This document shows, in pieces, positions 8,350 through 16,857 of a stretch of 64,000 nucleotides of DNA (positions within the stretch are counted from its first letter, which is position 1; each line of letters opens with the position of its first letter). The notes beneath the pieces are model-generated. The model ran no database searches. It saw only the letters and a list, made by a program, of their open reading frames with translations, and was not told the DNA's origin. The stretch covers positions 147,012-211,011 of the forward strand of contig JACQFZ010000071.1 of NCBI GenBank assembly GCA_016199745.1. The letters run 5' to 3'. This stretch comes from Gammaproteobacteria bacterium. GTDB lineage: Bacteria > Pseudomonadota > Gammaproteobacteria > Acidiferrobacterales > Sulfurifustaceae. The translations under genes were made by a program, and so were the position numbers.

Positions 8350-9582
8350 TCAACGACCTGAGCGCCGCGCCAACATCGGCAAATCGCCCGCCAGGCCCGA
8401 CGCCCGGCGCATGATGATTTGCTTAAGCGGCCCAGCACGGTCGGTCAACGAAAGCCCGGCAGCGCGCAACCCGCTTAGCAGCGGCCAGTCGCTGCCGAAC
8501 AAATATTTGAAGCCGCCGGTTACGGCGATCATCGCCAGATTATCGCCCTTGCGCCAACGCTCGTAGCGCCGCAGCACATGGCGCAAACCGATATCGCGCC
8601 GACGTTCAGCGGCATTGAGAATCACCTCGGCCAACGTCGCCGCATCGAGAAATCCGAGATTCACCCCCTGACCGGCGAGCGGATGCACCGTGTGCGCGGC
8701 GTCGCCGATCAAAGCGATGCGCTCATCGATGTAACGTTCGGCATGGGCCAGCGACAACGGGAATGACAAGCGCGCACCTACCTGCTCGATCGCGCCTAAA
8801 CGATCGCCGAAGGCCTCGGTCAGCGGCCCGACAAAACCGGCATCGTCGAGCGCCAACAATTCCTCGGCACGTACCGAATCCAGCGACCAGACAATGGAAC
8901 AGGTGTGCGCATCCGGCAGCGGCAAAAACGCGAGCGGACCGGTCGCCAGAAACCGCTGCCGGGCGATATCCAAATGCGCCTGCGCGGTGCGCACGGTAGC
9001 GACGATCGCTTGCTGTGCCAAATTCATCGTCCGTAGCGGCATTCCCAAGCGCTCGCGCACGGCCGAATCGGCGCCGTCGGCGGCCACCAACAAACGGGCC
9101 TTGAGCCGCCGGCCGTCGACCAGCGCGATCTCCGCCGCCGCCTCGGTGATCGACACGTCGCTGATCTCGCCACCGACGAGCAAGTGCACATTCGTGCTCT
9201 GCTCCAGCCGTTCGTGCAACGCGGCGACGACCACGCTGTTCTCGACGATATAGGCGAGACACGGCTCACCAATCTCGGTGGCGTCGAACTGCACTTCGTT
9301 GGCATCTTCCCATACATGCATCGCCGCTACCGGCGCGAAACGACGCGCGGCCACACTGGACCAGGCATGGACCGCATCGAGCATCGCCCGCGACGCAAGC
9401 GTCAACGCGCTAACACGCCGATCGTAATCCGCCGGCACTTGTGACGCCGGCCGTTGGCGTTCGATGACAGCGACTTTGAGAGTCGAATCGCTGAGCGCGC
9501 AAGCTAGTAACGAGCCGACCATACCGCCGCCAACGATGACGACGTCATACGCCGCGGCGGCGCGGGGGTTAGGAGTGTTCAT
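8350..9582 (-). CDS. ubiI: UbiI/VisC-type FAD-dependent ubiquinone-biosynthesis hydroxylase
   Basis: The 410-residue flavoprotein monooxygenase hydroxylates the quinone ring during ubiquinone synthesis. It has the N-terminal dinucleotide fold VVIVGGGMVGSLLA (about residues 14-27), the LVAADGADSAVRERLG motif and the second FAD motif LIGDAAHTVHPLAGQGVNLG. It belongs to the UbiH/UbiF/UbiI/UbiM family and sits next to its paralogue ubiH, with a 14-bp overlap. The pepP-ubiH-ubiI order is the classical gammaproteobacterial one, which favours UbiI (C5 hydroxylase). The exact ring position cannot be settled from sequence. Confidence 0.85.
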   Translation of the reverse strand: MNTPNPRAAAAYDVVIVGGGMVGSLLACALSDSTLKVAVIERQRPASQVPADYDRRVSALTLASRAMLDAVHAWSSVAARRFAPVAAMHVWEDANEVQFDATEIGEPCLAYIVENSVVVAALHERLEQSTNVHLLVGGEISDVSITEAAAEIALVDGRRLKARLLVAADGADSAVRERLGMPLRTMNLAQQAIVATVRTAQAHLDIARQRFLATGPLAFLPLPDAHTCSIVWSLDSVRAEELLALDDAGFVGPLTEAFGDRLGAIEQVGARLSFPLSLAHAERYIDERIALIGDAAHTVHPLAGQGVNLGFLDAATLAEVILNAAERRRDIGLRHVLRRYERWRKGDNLAMIAVTGGFKYLFGSDWPLLSGLRAAGLSLTDRAGPLKQIIMRRASGLAGDLPMLARRSGR

Positions 9583-10807
9583 GAGTCAGCCGCAAACCAC
9601 AGGCGAGCCGCGGCAGCCGTCCGCCTAAGCCGCTGGTTACGCGCACGAATGCACGCTTCAACGGCGGCAACAGATCGACCGCGACGAGCCCGACATTGCG
9701 TGCATACGCGAGTGGTAAATAGTTGTTGGAGAAAAGGCGGATCAATGAATGCGTCAGATTGGCCACCCGTTTATTGTCGCGCGCACGCCAGTCGGCATAG
9801 CGCTGTAGTACCGCAAGATCGCCGATATCGCCGCCGGCGTTCGCGCTCTCGAGCAGTACCTGCGCCAGCGCGGCAACATCGCGCAAACCCAGATTAAAAC
9901 CTTGCCCGGCAACCGGATGCACCGTATGCGCGGCGTTGCCGATGAGCACGAGCCGCGGCCGTACATGCTCGCGCACCCGCGTCAGCATCAACGGATAGGC
10001 CTGCCGTTTACCGACGCGTCCGAAATTGCCAAGGCGTTCGCCGAAACATTCCTGCAACCGTGCACGAAAGGTGTCGTCGTCCCAACTCAACATCGCGTCG
10101 ACCGTATCACGCGGCACGGTCCAAACGACGGCACAACGGTCCGGGCCGGCGGGCAGCAACGCCAACGGGCCGGTTTCGGTAAAACGCTCGTAAGCCGTAC
10201 CGTGATGCGCGCGCTCGGGCGTAACGCTGCTGACAATGGCTGCTTGCTCGTACTCGACGCGCTGCGCGTCGATACCAACCGCGGCGCGTATCGGCGAATC
10301 GGCACCATCGGCAGCGATGATAAGGCGCGCACTCAGACGGCGTTCGTTGCCGCCGATATTGATAGTCACGTCGGCGCTTTGCGGCGCAAACGCCACCGAC
10401 TGGACGATCGCCGGACACAGGAACTCGATTCCCGTGTGCCCTGCGATCGCGTCGTAAAGCGACCGCCCGATAACCCAGTTCGCCACCACATAACCCAGCG
10501 CCGGTACACCGGCCTCGGCCGCACTCAAGCGAGTGAAACCGAAACGGCCGCGATCGGAAATATGAATGCGCTCGATCGGCGCGGCCCCACGCTGCTCGAT
10601 CGCCGACCACACGCCCATCGCCTCGAAAATGCGGCGCGAGCCGTAGGCGAGCGCGACTGTGCGATCGTCGTAGCCCGGTGTGTCGGTCGCCGGCGGCAAC
10701 GCCGCTTCGACGATGCCGACGCGCAACCGACTATCGCGCAGCGCGCCGGCGAGGCTGGCGCCGACCATGCCGCCGCCGACGATGAGAATGTCAAAATCGG
10801 TTTGCAT
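9569..10807 (-). CDS. ubiH: 2-octaprenyl-6-methoxyphenol hydroxylase
   Basis: The 412-residue FAD-dependent monooxygenase is predicted to act late in ubiquinone synthesis. It shows ILIVGGGMVGASLAGAL at residues 7-23, IIAADGADSPIRAAVG in the middle, and LIGNAAHTVHPVAGQGFNLGLRD, the usual UbiH form of the second FAD motif. It lies directly downstream of pepP and overlaps the ubiI-like gene, so the three are probably one transcript. Confidence 0.9.
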   Translation of the reverse strand: MQTDFDILIVGGGMVGASLAGALRDSRLRVGIVEAALPPATDTPGYDDRTVALAYGSRRIFEAMGVWSAIEQRGAAPIERIHISDRGRFGFTRLSAAEAGVPALGYVVANWVIGRSLYDAIAGHTGIEFLCPAIVQSVAFAPQSADVTINIGGNERRLSARLIIAADGADSPIRAAVGIDAQRVEYEQAAIVSSVTPERAHHGTAYERFTETGPLALLPAGPDRCAVVWTVPRDTVDAMLSWDDDTFRARLQECFGERLGNFGRVGKRQAYPLMLTRVREHVRPRLVLIGNAAHTVHPVAGQGFNLGLRDVAALAQVLLESANAGGDIGDLAVLQRYADWRARDNKRVANLTHSLIRLFSNNYLPLAYARNVGLVAVDLLPPLKRAFVRVTSGLGGRLPRLACGLRLTHEHS

Positions 10808-10847
10808 TAATTTAGTAAGGAGAAACGGCGCGCGTTAATGATACTTC

Positions 10848-12149
10848 TTAGCTACGCATCAACGCTTCGATATCGGCGACCGTCTTCGGTACATCGCGCG
10901 TCAATACATCGTAACCGTCGCGCGTCACCAGCACGTCGTCCTCGATACGCACGCCGATATTCCAGAAACGCTCGGGCACATCGTCGCCGGCGGAAACGTA
11001 CAGGCCGGGTTCGACCGTCAACACCATGCCGGACTCGAGCTCGCGCCAGGCATCGGCAATTTTGTAATCGCCGACGTCGTGCACGTCCATACCGAGCCAG
11101 TGCCCGGTGCGGTGCATGTAAAAACGTTTGTAATCGCCGCTTTCGAGCAGGCCATCGACGCTGCCCTTCAATAAACCCAGGTCGACCAACCCTTGCACCA
11201 ATACACGCAACGCCGCGTCGTGCGGATCGTTCCAATGTTTGCCGGGGCGCACTTGCGTGATCGCCGCCGCCTGCGCCGCCAATACGGTTTCGTAAATCGC
11301 GCGCTGCTCACCGCTGTAACGGCCGTTCACGGGAAACGTGCGGGTGATGTCAGCCGCATAGCCGTCGTACTCGGCACCGGCGTCGATCAACAACACATCA
11401 CCATCTTTGAGCTCGGCATTATTCTCGGTGTAGTGCAGGATGCAGCTGTTGGCGCCGCCACCAACAATCGACGGATAAGCGAAGAACTGCGAGCCGCCCT
11501 TCTTGAACTCGTACAACAACTCCGCCTCGATCTCATATTCCATCTTGCCGGGCTTGCACGTCTGCATCGCTCGCTTGTGCGCCGCCGTAGAAATTTTCGC
11601 AGCACGCTTCATGAGTTTGATCTCTTCCGGCCGCTTGATCAGTCGCATCTCATGCAGGATGTGATCGAGATCGACGAACTCGCCGGGCGCGTGCACACCG
11701 TGGCGACTCTTGCCGCGAACCTCGTTGACCCAGGCGGTCAGGCGCGTATCGAAATCGGCATAGCGGCCAATCGAATAAAACACCTTCTCTTTGTTCTCGA
11801 GCAATCCCGGCAGGATCTCGTCGATATCCTCGATCGGGAACGCGTCGTCGGCACCGTAAGTCGCGCGCGCGCCTTCGAGACCGGCGCGGCGGCCTTCCCA
11901 AATTTCTTTTTCGGGATTGCGCTCGCGACAAAAGAGGATGAATTCGCCATGCGCGCGACCAGGAACCAGCACCGCGACCGCCTCCGGTTCGGGGAAGTGC
12001 GTGAGATAGTAGAAATCGCTATCGGCCCGATAGGGGTATTCCACGTCGCGATTGCGGGTTCGCACCGGTGCCGTGGGGATGATAGCGACGCCGCCGCCCA
12101 TGTGATCCATGAGCTCTTGCCGCCGTTGGCTGTATACCTTGCTGTCCAT
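10848..12149 (-). CDS. pepP: Xaa-Pro aminopeptidase P
   Basis: The 433-residue cytoplasmic metallopeptidase removes N-terminal residues that precede proline. An N-terminal creatinase-like domain is followed by a pita-bread catalytic domain. The dinuclear Mn2+ ligands are in LLIDAGAEYDGYAADITRTFP, in the HRTGHWLGMDVHDVG helix-loop and in the C-terminal TVEPGLY and GVRIEDDVLVT segments. Length matches E. coli PepP (441). In relatives ygfB lies directly upstream; here two plus-strand genes (12319-13729) separate them. Confidence 0.95.
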   Translation of the reverse strand: MDSKVYSQRRQELMDHMGGGVAIIPTAPVRTRNRDVEYPYRADSDFYYLTHFPEPEAVAVLVPGRAHGEFILFCRERNPEKEIWEGRRAGLEGARATYGADDAFPIEDIDEILPGLLENKEKVFYSIGRYADFDTRLTAWVNEVRGKSRHGVHAPGEFVDLDHILHEMRLIKRPEEIKLMKRAAKISTAAHKRAMQTCKPGKMEYEIEAELLYEFKKGGSQFFAYPSIVGGGANSCILHYTENNAELKDGDVLLIDAGAEYDGYAADITRTFPVNGRYSGEQRAIYETVLAAQAAAITQVRPGKHWNDPHDAALRVLVQGLVDLGLLKGSVDGLLESGDYKRFYMHRTGHWLGMDVHDVGDYKIADAWRELESGMVLTVEPGLYVSAGDDVPERFWNIGVRIEDDVLVTRDGYDVLTRDVPKTVADIEALMRS

Positions 12150-12235
12150 ACTTTAATTATGCCGCAAACTCGAACTCGCTGCTGGTAGATACGCAACACC
12201 TACAGCAGACACTCGATGGAGCTATCGGTCGCTCT

Positions 12236-12244
12236 TGTTATACT
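12236..12244 (+). promoter_or_regulatory. Extended -10 promoter for the 12319 gene
   Basis: TG-T-TATACT at 12236-12244 matches the extended -10 pattern TGnTATAAT with one mismatch. No good -35 was seen. It would give a leader of about 70 nt. Confidence 0.45.
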
Positions 12245-12318
12245 CCCCGGTCCCGCGCCAGCGTGCGCGCGATAATCCGGTCACGGATTCGCCGTGAACC
12301 ACGCAGAGGAAATTAAAG

Positions 12319-12771
12319 ATGAATAAGCCTCGTAGCCATAAGTCCCGCAGCCAGGAGATTCCGTTTATGGACAAATTTCGTCGCCTTTCCGCACCCATCG
12401 CCTACATCGTCACTTTCGGTATCCTCGTGCTCGGCATACAGATGCCGGCGCAAGCCGCTATCGTCGGCACCGATGCCGTCGTCAGCAGCGAGCTGCATCA
12501 GCAAAACCGTGATCGCCTCCAGCAAATGCTCGGACGCGACGACGTCAAGCAACAGTTACTAGCGGCCGGCGCTGATCCGGCGCAGGTAGTTGAGCGCGTA
12601 AACGCGCTAAGCGATGACGAAGTACAAGCATTGACCGCCAAAGTCGATCAGATGCCGGCGGGCGGCGATGGCGTCCTCGGCGTGGTCGTGTTCGTGTTCA
12701 TCGTGCTGCTAATCACCGACATCCTCGGATTCACCGACATCTTCCCGTTCGTGAAGAAGACCGCTCGCTGA
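12319..12771 (+). CDS. PA2779-family small membrane protein
   Basis: The 150-residue protein has a signal-peptide-like segment, IAYIVTFGILVLGIQMPAQA, then AAIVGTDAVV. A helical region rich in Gln and Asp follows (RDRLQQMLGRDDVKQQLLAAG), then a C-terminal membrane span (VLGVVVFVFIVLLITDILG). This layout and the following C39-type peptidase match the PA2779/PA2778 pair found in many gammaproteobacteria, whose function is unknown. Two starts are plausible: ATG 12319 (GAGGAAA upstream) and ATG 12367 (AGGAG upstream), the latter giving a shorter signal sequence. Confidence 0.75.
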   Translation: MNKPRSHKSRSQEIPFMDKFRRLSAPIAYIVTFGILVLGIQMPAQAAIVGTDAVVSSELHQQNRDRLQQMLGRDDVKQQLLAAGADPAQVVERVNALSDDEVQALTAKVDQMPAGGDGVLGVVVFVFIVLLITDILGFTDIFPFVKKTAR

Positions 12772-12778
12772 TTCTTCG

Positions 12779-13729
12779 ATGTATCGGCCATCAGCCGCCC
12801 GCCGATCGGCGGGTGGTTTTTTTATCCTGCTGGTAGCGTTACTCACCGGCTGCGCGACGTTACAGTCGGAGCGATTGGCGCCGGCCGCGTTTCTCGAGCC
12901 GGTCGAGCTGACAGCCGTACCGTTTTTCCCACAGACCGAGTACCAGTGCGGCCCCGCGGCGCTAGCAACCGTGCTCACCTGGGCCGGCACGCCGGTCACA
13001 CCGGAGCAGCTCACGCCGCAAGTTTATCTGCCCGAACGCCGCGGCAGCCTGCAGCTCGAGCTACAAGCTGCCGTTCGGCGTTACGGCAAGATTCCGTACG
13101 TGCTCCGCCCCACTTTCGAAACACTACTGACAGAAGTAGCAGCCGGCCATCCGGTCGTCGTGTTTCAAAACCTCGGGCTTTCTTGGTATTCGAAATGGCA
13201 TTACGCCGTGGTCGTCGGGTTTGACCGCAACCGCAACGCGCTGCTACTGCGCTCCGGCGTCGAACAACGCCATGCGATATCGTTTACCGTGTTCGAACGC
13301 ACCTGGCGCCGCGGCGATTATTGGGCGATGGCGGTGCTGCCGCCGACGGAATTACCGAAGACGGCGGAAGAAGTACCGTATTTACAATCGGTCGCGACAC
13401 TCGAACGATTAAAACGCTGGCAAGAAACGCGGGTGGCCTACGAAACCACGCTAACACGCTGGCCCAACAGTCTCGGTGCATGGCTCGGCCTGGGTAACAG
13501 TCGTTACGCCTTGCGGGATCTTAGCGGTGCGGAACAAGCTTATCGTGCGGCGGTGACGGCGCACCCGGCTTCGGGCGATGCACTCAATAATTTGGCACAG
13601 ACGTTGGCCGAGCAAGGCCATTGGCACGACGCTGAAACCATGGCGCGGCGAGCCATTGCCGCGGCCGGACCGCGACTAGACGCTTACGAAGCGACGCTGA
13701 CGGATATTTTGGCGCGGCGTTTACCCTAA
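12779..13729 (+). CDS. PA2778-family lipoprotein cysteine peptidase (C39-like) with TPR repeats
   Basis: The 316-residue protein starts with a lipoprotein signal ending LLTGC (Cys near residue 25). The peptidase domain shows a C39 pattern: FFPQTEYQCGPAALATVL with catalytic Cys preceded by a Gln, and WHYAVVVGFD with the His. The C-terminal 100 residues form two to three TPR units (AWLGLGNSRYALRDLSGAEQAYRAAV and the next). It probably acts at an envelope membrane on an unknown peptide substrate; the adjacent PA2779-like protein is the obvious partner. It starts 7 bp after that gene and its stop overlaps the ygfB stop by 4 bp. Confidence 0.8.
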   Translation: MYRPSAARRSAGGFFILLVALLTGCATLQSERLAPAAFLEPVELTAVPFFPQTEYQCGPAALATVLTWAGTPVTPEQLTPQVYLPERRGSLQLELQAAVRRYGKIPYVLRPTFETLLTEVAAGHPVVVFQNLGLSWYSKWHYAVVVGFDRNRNALLLRSGVEQRHAISFTVFERTWRRGDYWAMAVLPPTELPKTAEEVPYLQSVATLERLKRWQETRVAYETTLTRWPNSLGAWLGLGNSRYALRDLSGAEQAYRAAVTAHPASGDALNNLAQTLAEQGHWHDAETMARRAIAAAGPRLDAYEATLTDILARRLP

Positions 13730-14244
13730 CCGCGGCAAGTTTCGTATACCACCTGCACGCCCACCCGCAGGTATTCGATGAGCTCGGCAATTTCTCGCGC
13801 TTGCGCCTCGCTTGGGGCTTCGTCTGCCTGTACTTCGCCGATCGCGACCGCATCGCGCATGAACTCACCGGCCTCGTCCGGTAACTCGGTCGGCTCGCGG
13901 ACACCGGCGGCGGTCAGGCCAAGCACAAAACCCCGCGCCCAGTCGCCGATTGCTTCGACCTGAGCAGTGCCCGCTTCTTCCGGCAACAACGGCTCGAATT
14001 CGAAATCGGTTTCGCCCAGTCGCCGCTGCGTGTCCTCTTGCAGTACCACCAATAGCGTCAACAAATACTCGACTTCGCGTGTGGGCGCATCGCTGCTGGT
14101 CCCGAAAAATAAATGATTGAGCGGCGGTGTCTGCGGCGCGCAACAGGCGCCGGCAATGATGCCGTGCGCTTCGGCCGCACTCATGGCGACCTCGGCGGTG
14201 GCGAGGACATCGGTCAGCGTGTCATAGTCGGGAGCGATTTCCAT
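13726..14244 (-). CDS. ygfB: UPF0149 (YgfB/YecA-type) family protein
   Basis: The 172-residue acidic, mostly helical protein shows the family pattern: MSAAEAHGIIAGACC near residue 20, LLPEEAGTAQVEAIGDWARGFVLGL in the middle, and a C-terminal LIEYLRVGVQVVYE. Its biochemical role is not fixed in most species. In relatives it heads the ygfB-pepP-ubiH-ubiI operon; here that link is broken by two opposite-strand genes. It is divergent from the TIGR02449-type gene. Confidence 0.88.
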   Translation of the reverse strand: MEIAPDYDTLTDVLATAEVAMSAAEAHGIIAGACCAPQTPPLNHLFFGTSSDAPTREVEYLLTLLVVLQEDTQRRLGETDFEFEPLLPEEAGTAQVEAIGDWARGFVLGLTAAGVREPTELPDEAGEFMRDAVAIGEVQADEAPSEAQAREIAELIEYLRVGVQVVYETCRG

Positions 14245-14310
14245 AAGCGTTCTCTGCGGAAATAAGCAGTTTACCGTGCCGCTGCGCCACCGCCCACGGT
14301 TAACCTCAGG

Positions 14311-14339
14311 TTGACCTTACATAGTGTCGAACATATATT
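14311..14339 (+). promoter_or_regulatory. Sigma-70 promoter of the coiled-coil/zapA operon
   Basis: TTGACC (14311-14316), 17 bp, then TATATT (14334-14339). The predicted start near 14346 lies just upstream of candidate GTG starts at 14353 and 14365. Confidence 0.7.
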
Positions 14340-14364
14340 GATAAAAACCTCCGTGATACGTGCC

Positions 14365-14571
14365 GTGGACAACGACGATCTCAAGCAGCTCGAAAACCGC
14401 ATCGACCAACTGATCGAGGCGTGCCAACAGCTGAAGAATGAGAATACCGTGTTGCGCTCAGAGCAAGACAACATGCATGCCGAGCACGCGCGCCTGATGG
14501 AAAAAACGCGCATCGCCCGCGAACGTATCGAATCGATGATCAATCGCCTCAAAGCCCTGGAACGCGCGTGA
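14365..14571 (+). CDS. TIGR02449-type small coiled-coil protein (ZapB-like)
   Basis: From GTG 14365 the protein has 68 residues, almost all coiled coil (DLKQLENRIDQLIEACQQLKNENTVLRSE). Proteins of this size and pattern sit upstream of zapA in many gammaproteobacteria and are thought to act in cell division. A longer reading from TTG 14311 is rejected because that TTG is the -35 box; GTG 14353 is an alternative. The stop overlaps the zapA ATG (TGATG). Confidence 0.8.
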   Translation: MDNDDLKQLENRIDQLIEACQQLKNENTVLRSEQDNMHAEHARLMEKTRIARERIESMINRLKALERA

Positions 14572-14882
14572 TGAAAGAAACCGCAGAGGGCGTCTCGGTA
14601 AATATTCTCGGCAAAGAATTTATCGTCGCTTGTCCGCCCGAAGAGCGTGAATCGTTGTTAGCAGCGGCCGCTTATCTCGATCGCAAACTGCGCGAGATTC
14701 AAACGAATGGCAAAGTACTCGGCACCGAGCGCGCCGCCATCATCGCTGCACTCAACATTAGCCACGAACTTCTTGAGCAACGTCGACACGGTGACATTTC
14801 TGAAAGCGTCACGCAGCGACTTCGCTTCTTGCAAAGTAAGATTGATGCAGCGTTGCATTGGGATGCAGCGCTGCATCAATAG
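14571..14882 (+). CDS. zapA: Cell division protein ZapA
   Basis: The 103-residue protein has the ZapA pattern VSVNILGKEFIVACPPEERESLLAAA, followed by AAYLDRKLREI and a C-terminal coiled coil. It bundles FtsZ filaments at the division site. The start at ATG 14571 overlaps the upstream stop. The C-terminal tail repeats itself (DAALHW then DAALHQ) because the DNA there holds two tandem palindromes. 6S RNA follows immediately, as in E. coli. Confidence 0.92.
   Translation: MKETAEGVSVNILGKEFIVACPPEERESLLAAAAYLDRKLREIQTNGKVLGTERAAIIAALNISHELLEQRRHGDISESVTQRLRFLQSKIDAALHWDAALHQ
14844..14877 (+). repeat. Tandem palindromes at the zapA 3' end and 6S RNA promoter
   Basis: GATGCAGCGCTGCATC (14862-14877) is a perfect 16-bp palindrome. 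GATGCAGCGTTGCATT (14844-14859) is a near-copy 18 bp upstream. The pair covers the last zapA codons and the -35 region of the 6S RNA promoter (-10 TATAGT at 14886-14891). It may be a regulator-binding site. Confidence 0.7.
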
Positions 14883-14896
14883 GTATATAGTTAATG

Positions 14897-15088
14897 CGCG
14901 CCCCCTGCGGTGTTTGTGTTGTTCCGGCATCCCTTCGAACCTAGCGTAAAGCTACGGGAGCCGAATAGTGGATGTTGTTGTGCAAGTCCGCCCTGGTAGC
15001 GGAAAGCCTGAAACATCCCTTAGGCTCCCACTTGAACCTCCCGGTTCAAGGTACTTGGGACAATACGGCACCTGCGGAGGGCGTCTTA
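14897..15088 (+). ncRNA. ssrS: 6S RNA
   Basis: The position between zapA and ygfA is the conserved location of this RNA polymerase-binding RNA. A closing stem can form between GCGCCCCCTGCGGTG (from about 14898) and CACCTGCGGAGGGCGT (to about 15084). The terminal hairpin CTTGAACC-TCCC-GGTTCAAG (15031-15050), preceded by GGCTCCCA, is a hallmark of gammaproteobacterial 6S RNA. A -10 box TATAGT lies at 14886-14891. The length of about 190 nt is typical; both ends are estimates. Confidence 0.87.
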
Positions 15089-15207
15089 CTTTCACGCTCA
15101 ATAAATAATTCTGAAAATTTCCGCCATGGAATTTTTTCTGCCGGCGATATTTCTAACCATACGATCGCCGTTCGTGCCAACAATAACTCCATGAGTGCTT
15201 CGCTTCC

Positions 15208-15795
15208 TTGAAAGCTGAACTACGTCGCAACATGCGCGCGCAGCGGCGCGCGCTTTCACCGGCCGAACAAAAGTCGGCCGCACGCCACTTAGCCGGGCAT
15301 GTAGCGGCGGCGCGTTGGTTTCGCGTCAGCCGGCGTGTCGCCTGTTATCTGCCGAACGATGGCGAGATCGATCCGAGCGTCGTGATCGAACGCATCTGGC
15401 AGATGCGCAAGCAGGCGTTCCTACCCGTGCTTGGGCGCGGTGCCCGCCATCAGCTTTGGTTCGCCGAGCTCAAACCCAACATGAAAATGACGACCAATGT
15501 CTTCGGCATCCTCGAACCGAAGGTAATACCACACCACCTGATACGCGCGCCGGAACTGGATTTGGTGCTGATCCCATTGGTCGCGTTCGACGATCATTGC
15601 AATCGACTTGGCATGGGCAAAGGATTTTACGATCACACGCTCGAATTTCTACGGAATCGGCACTACTACCGCAAACCTCATCTGATCGGCCTAGCGCACG
15701 ATTTTCAGCGGCTGCCGCGTCTAGCGTGCGATCCATGGGACGTTCCGCTCAACGGTATCGTCACCGACCGCGCCATCTACACGGCACCGCTCTAA
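15208..15795 (+). CDS. ygfA: 5-formyltetrahydrofolate cyclo-ligase
   Basis: The 195-residue cytoplasmic enzyme converts 5-formyl-THF to 5,10-methenyl-THF with ATP. The C-terminal motif LIPLVAFDDHCNRLGMGKGFYDHTL carries the GMGKGFYD signature. The N-terminal LRRNMRAQRRALSPAEQ and CYLPNDGEID segments are also typical. The TTG at 15208 fits the family N-terminus; the ATG at 15232 is an alternative. It probably shares the 6S RNA transcript, as in E. coli. Confidence 0.93.
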   Translation: MKAELRRNMRAQRRALSPAEQKSAARHLAGHVAAARWFRVSRRVACYLPNDGEIDPSVVIERIWQMRKQAFLPVLGRGARHQLWFAELKPNMKMTTNVFGILEPKVIPHHLIRAPELDLVLIPLVAFDDHCNRLGMGKGFYDHTLEFLRNRHYYRKPHLIGLAHDFQRLPRLACDPWDVPLNGIVTDRAIYTAPL

Positions 15796-15808
15796 TCGGC
15801 GGCGCTGC

Positions 15809-16591
15809 ATGAACCTGCTTTTTATCGGCGACGTCATGGGCGCACCCGGTTACCGCGCACTCGCCGCGCATTTACCGAGTCTGCGCCAACAACTCACGCT
15901 CGACCTTATTGTCGCCAACGGTGAAAACATCGCCGGCGGCAACGGCATCACCGGCGACACCGCGCGCGACTTGTTCGCGCTCGGTATCGACGTCATTACC
16001 AACGGCAATCATGCGTGGGACAAGAAAGAAGCGCTCGACTACATCGTGCGCGAGCCGCGCCTGCTGCGTCCGCACAATTTTCCGCCGACCACACCCGGCA
16101 GCGGTTGGTATGTCACCGACACGCGTGCCGGTCGCGTCGGCGTGCTGAATGTAATGGGCACATTATTCATGCAGCCGACGCTTGCATGCCCGTTCCATGC
16201 CGTCGATGAAGCGTTGGCGCGTAAGCCGGATGACGTCAAAATCGTGTTAGTCGACATTCACGCCGAAACCACCAGCGAAAAAACAGCGATGGGCTGGTAT
16301 CTCGACGGCCGCGTCAGCGCCGTCGTCGGCACGCATACGCACATACCGACGGCCGACGAGCGCGTCTTGCCGCGCGGCACCGCCTATATCACCGACGTCG
16401 GCATGGCCGGCTGTTATGACTCGGTCATCGGTCTCGACATCGCTAAGGCGCTCAAACGATTGATGTACAAATTGCCGGAACGCTTCGACTTGGCCGAAGG
16501 CAAGGGTCGGCTCTGCGGTGTGGTTATCGATATCGACGAGCCTACTGGCAAGAGCCGGTCGATTCGTCGGTTAGCGCTGGACGAACCTTAG
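15809..16591 (+). CDS. YmdB/TIGR00282-family metallophosphoesterase
   Basis: The 260-residue protein shows the family's metal-binding blocks: LFIGDVMGAPGY at the N-terminus, VANGENIAGGNGIT, TNGNHAWDKKE, DIHAETTSEK and VVGTHTHIPTADERVLP. Homologues are dinuclear-metal phosphodiesterases, including 2',3'-cyclic nucleotide phosphodiesterases. The physiological substrate here is unknown. It begins 13 bp after ygfA. Confidence 0.9.
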   Translation: MNLLFIGDVMGAPGYRALAAHLPSLRQQLTLDLIVANGENIAGGNGITGDTARDLFALGIDVITNGNHAWDKKEALDYIVREPRLLRPHNFPPTTPGSGWYVTDTRAGRVGVLNVMGTLFMQPTLACPFHAVDEALARKPDDVKIVLVDIHAETTSEKTAMGWYLDGRVSAVVGTHTHIPTADERVLPRGTAYITDVGMAGCYDSVIGLDIAKALKRLMYKLPERFDLAEGKGRLCGVVIDIDEPTGKSRSIRRLALDEP

Positions 16592-16619
16592 GCGTGGTGT
16601 CCTAAAAAAACCCACCGAA

Positions 16620-16828
16620 CTATATCTCCCTCCCCCTCAGGGGGAGGGCTGGGGTGGGGGTGGGTTTACCGAGGCTTGATGACACTGACGAACCTTAGCG
16701 ACACCCACCCCCACCTCTTGTTTCCACCCGGGGTGCACGAAAACCATGTGCACCCGTTCGGCGGCGCAGATGCACGTCAAGTGCATCTGCGAAAACCCCG
16801 CCTCACCCCCCTGAGGGGGAGGAGGAGT
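16620..16828. repeat. Nested palindromic repeat cluster between ymdB-type and EVE genes
   Basis: About 210 bp consist of nested inverted repeats. The outer ends are CCCTCCCCCTCAGGGGGAGGG and CCCCCTGAGGGGGAGG. Inside, GGTGGGGGTGGGT faces ACCCACCCCCACC. GGGTGCAC (16731-16738) pairs with GTGCACCC (16748-16755), and CGCAGATGCAC (16765-16775) with GTGCATCTGCG (16781-16791). No coding capacity is evident. It resembles a REP/BIME-type element. Confidence 0.75.
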
Positions 16829-16857
16829 TGGTGCGCTAACGCGAGCTTTATGAATAT

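Noticed and set aside
9902..10810. 302-codon plus-strand open frame
   Set aside because: It is antisense to ubiH, with a composition typical of shadow frames.
14311..14364. TTG start for the small coiled-coil gene
   Set aside because: This TTG is the -35 hexamer of a promoter with 17-bp spacing, so it lies upstream of the transcript.
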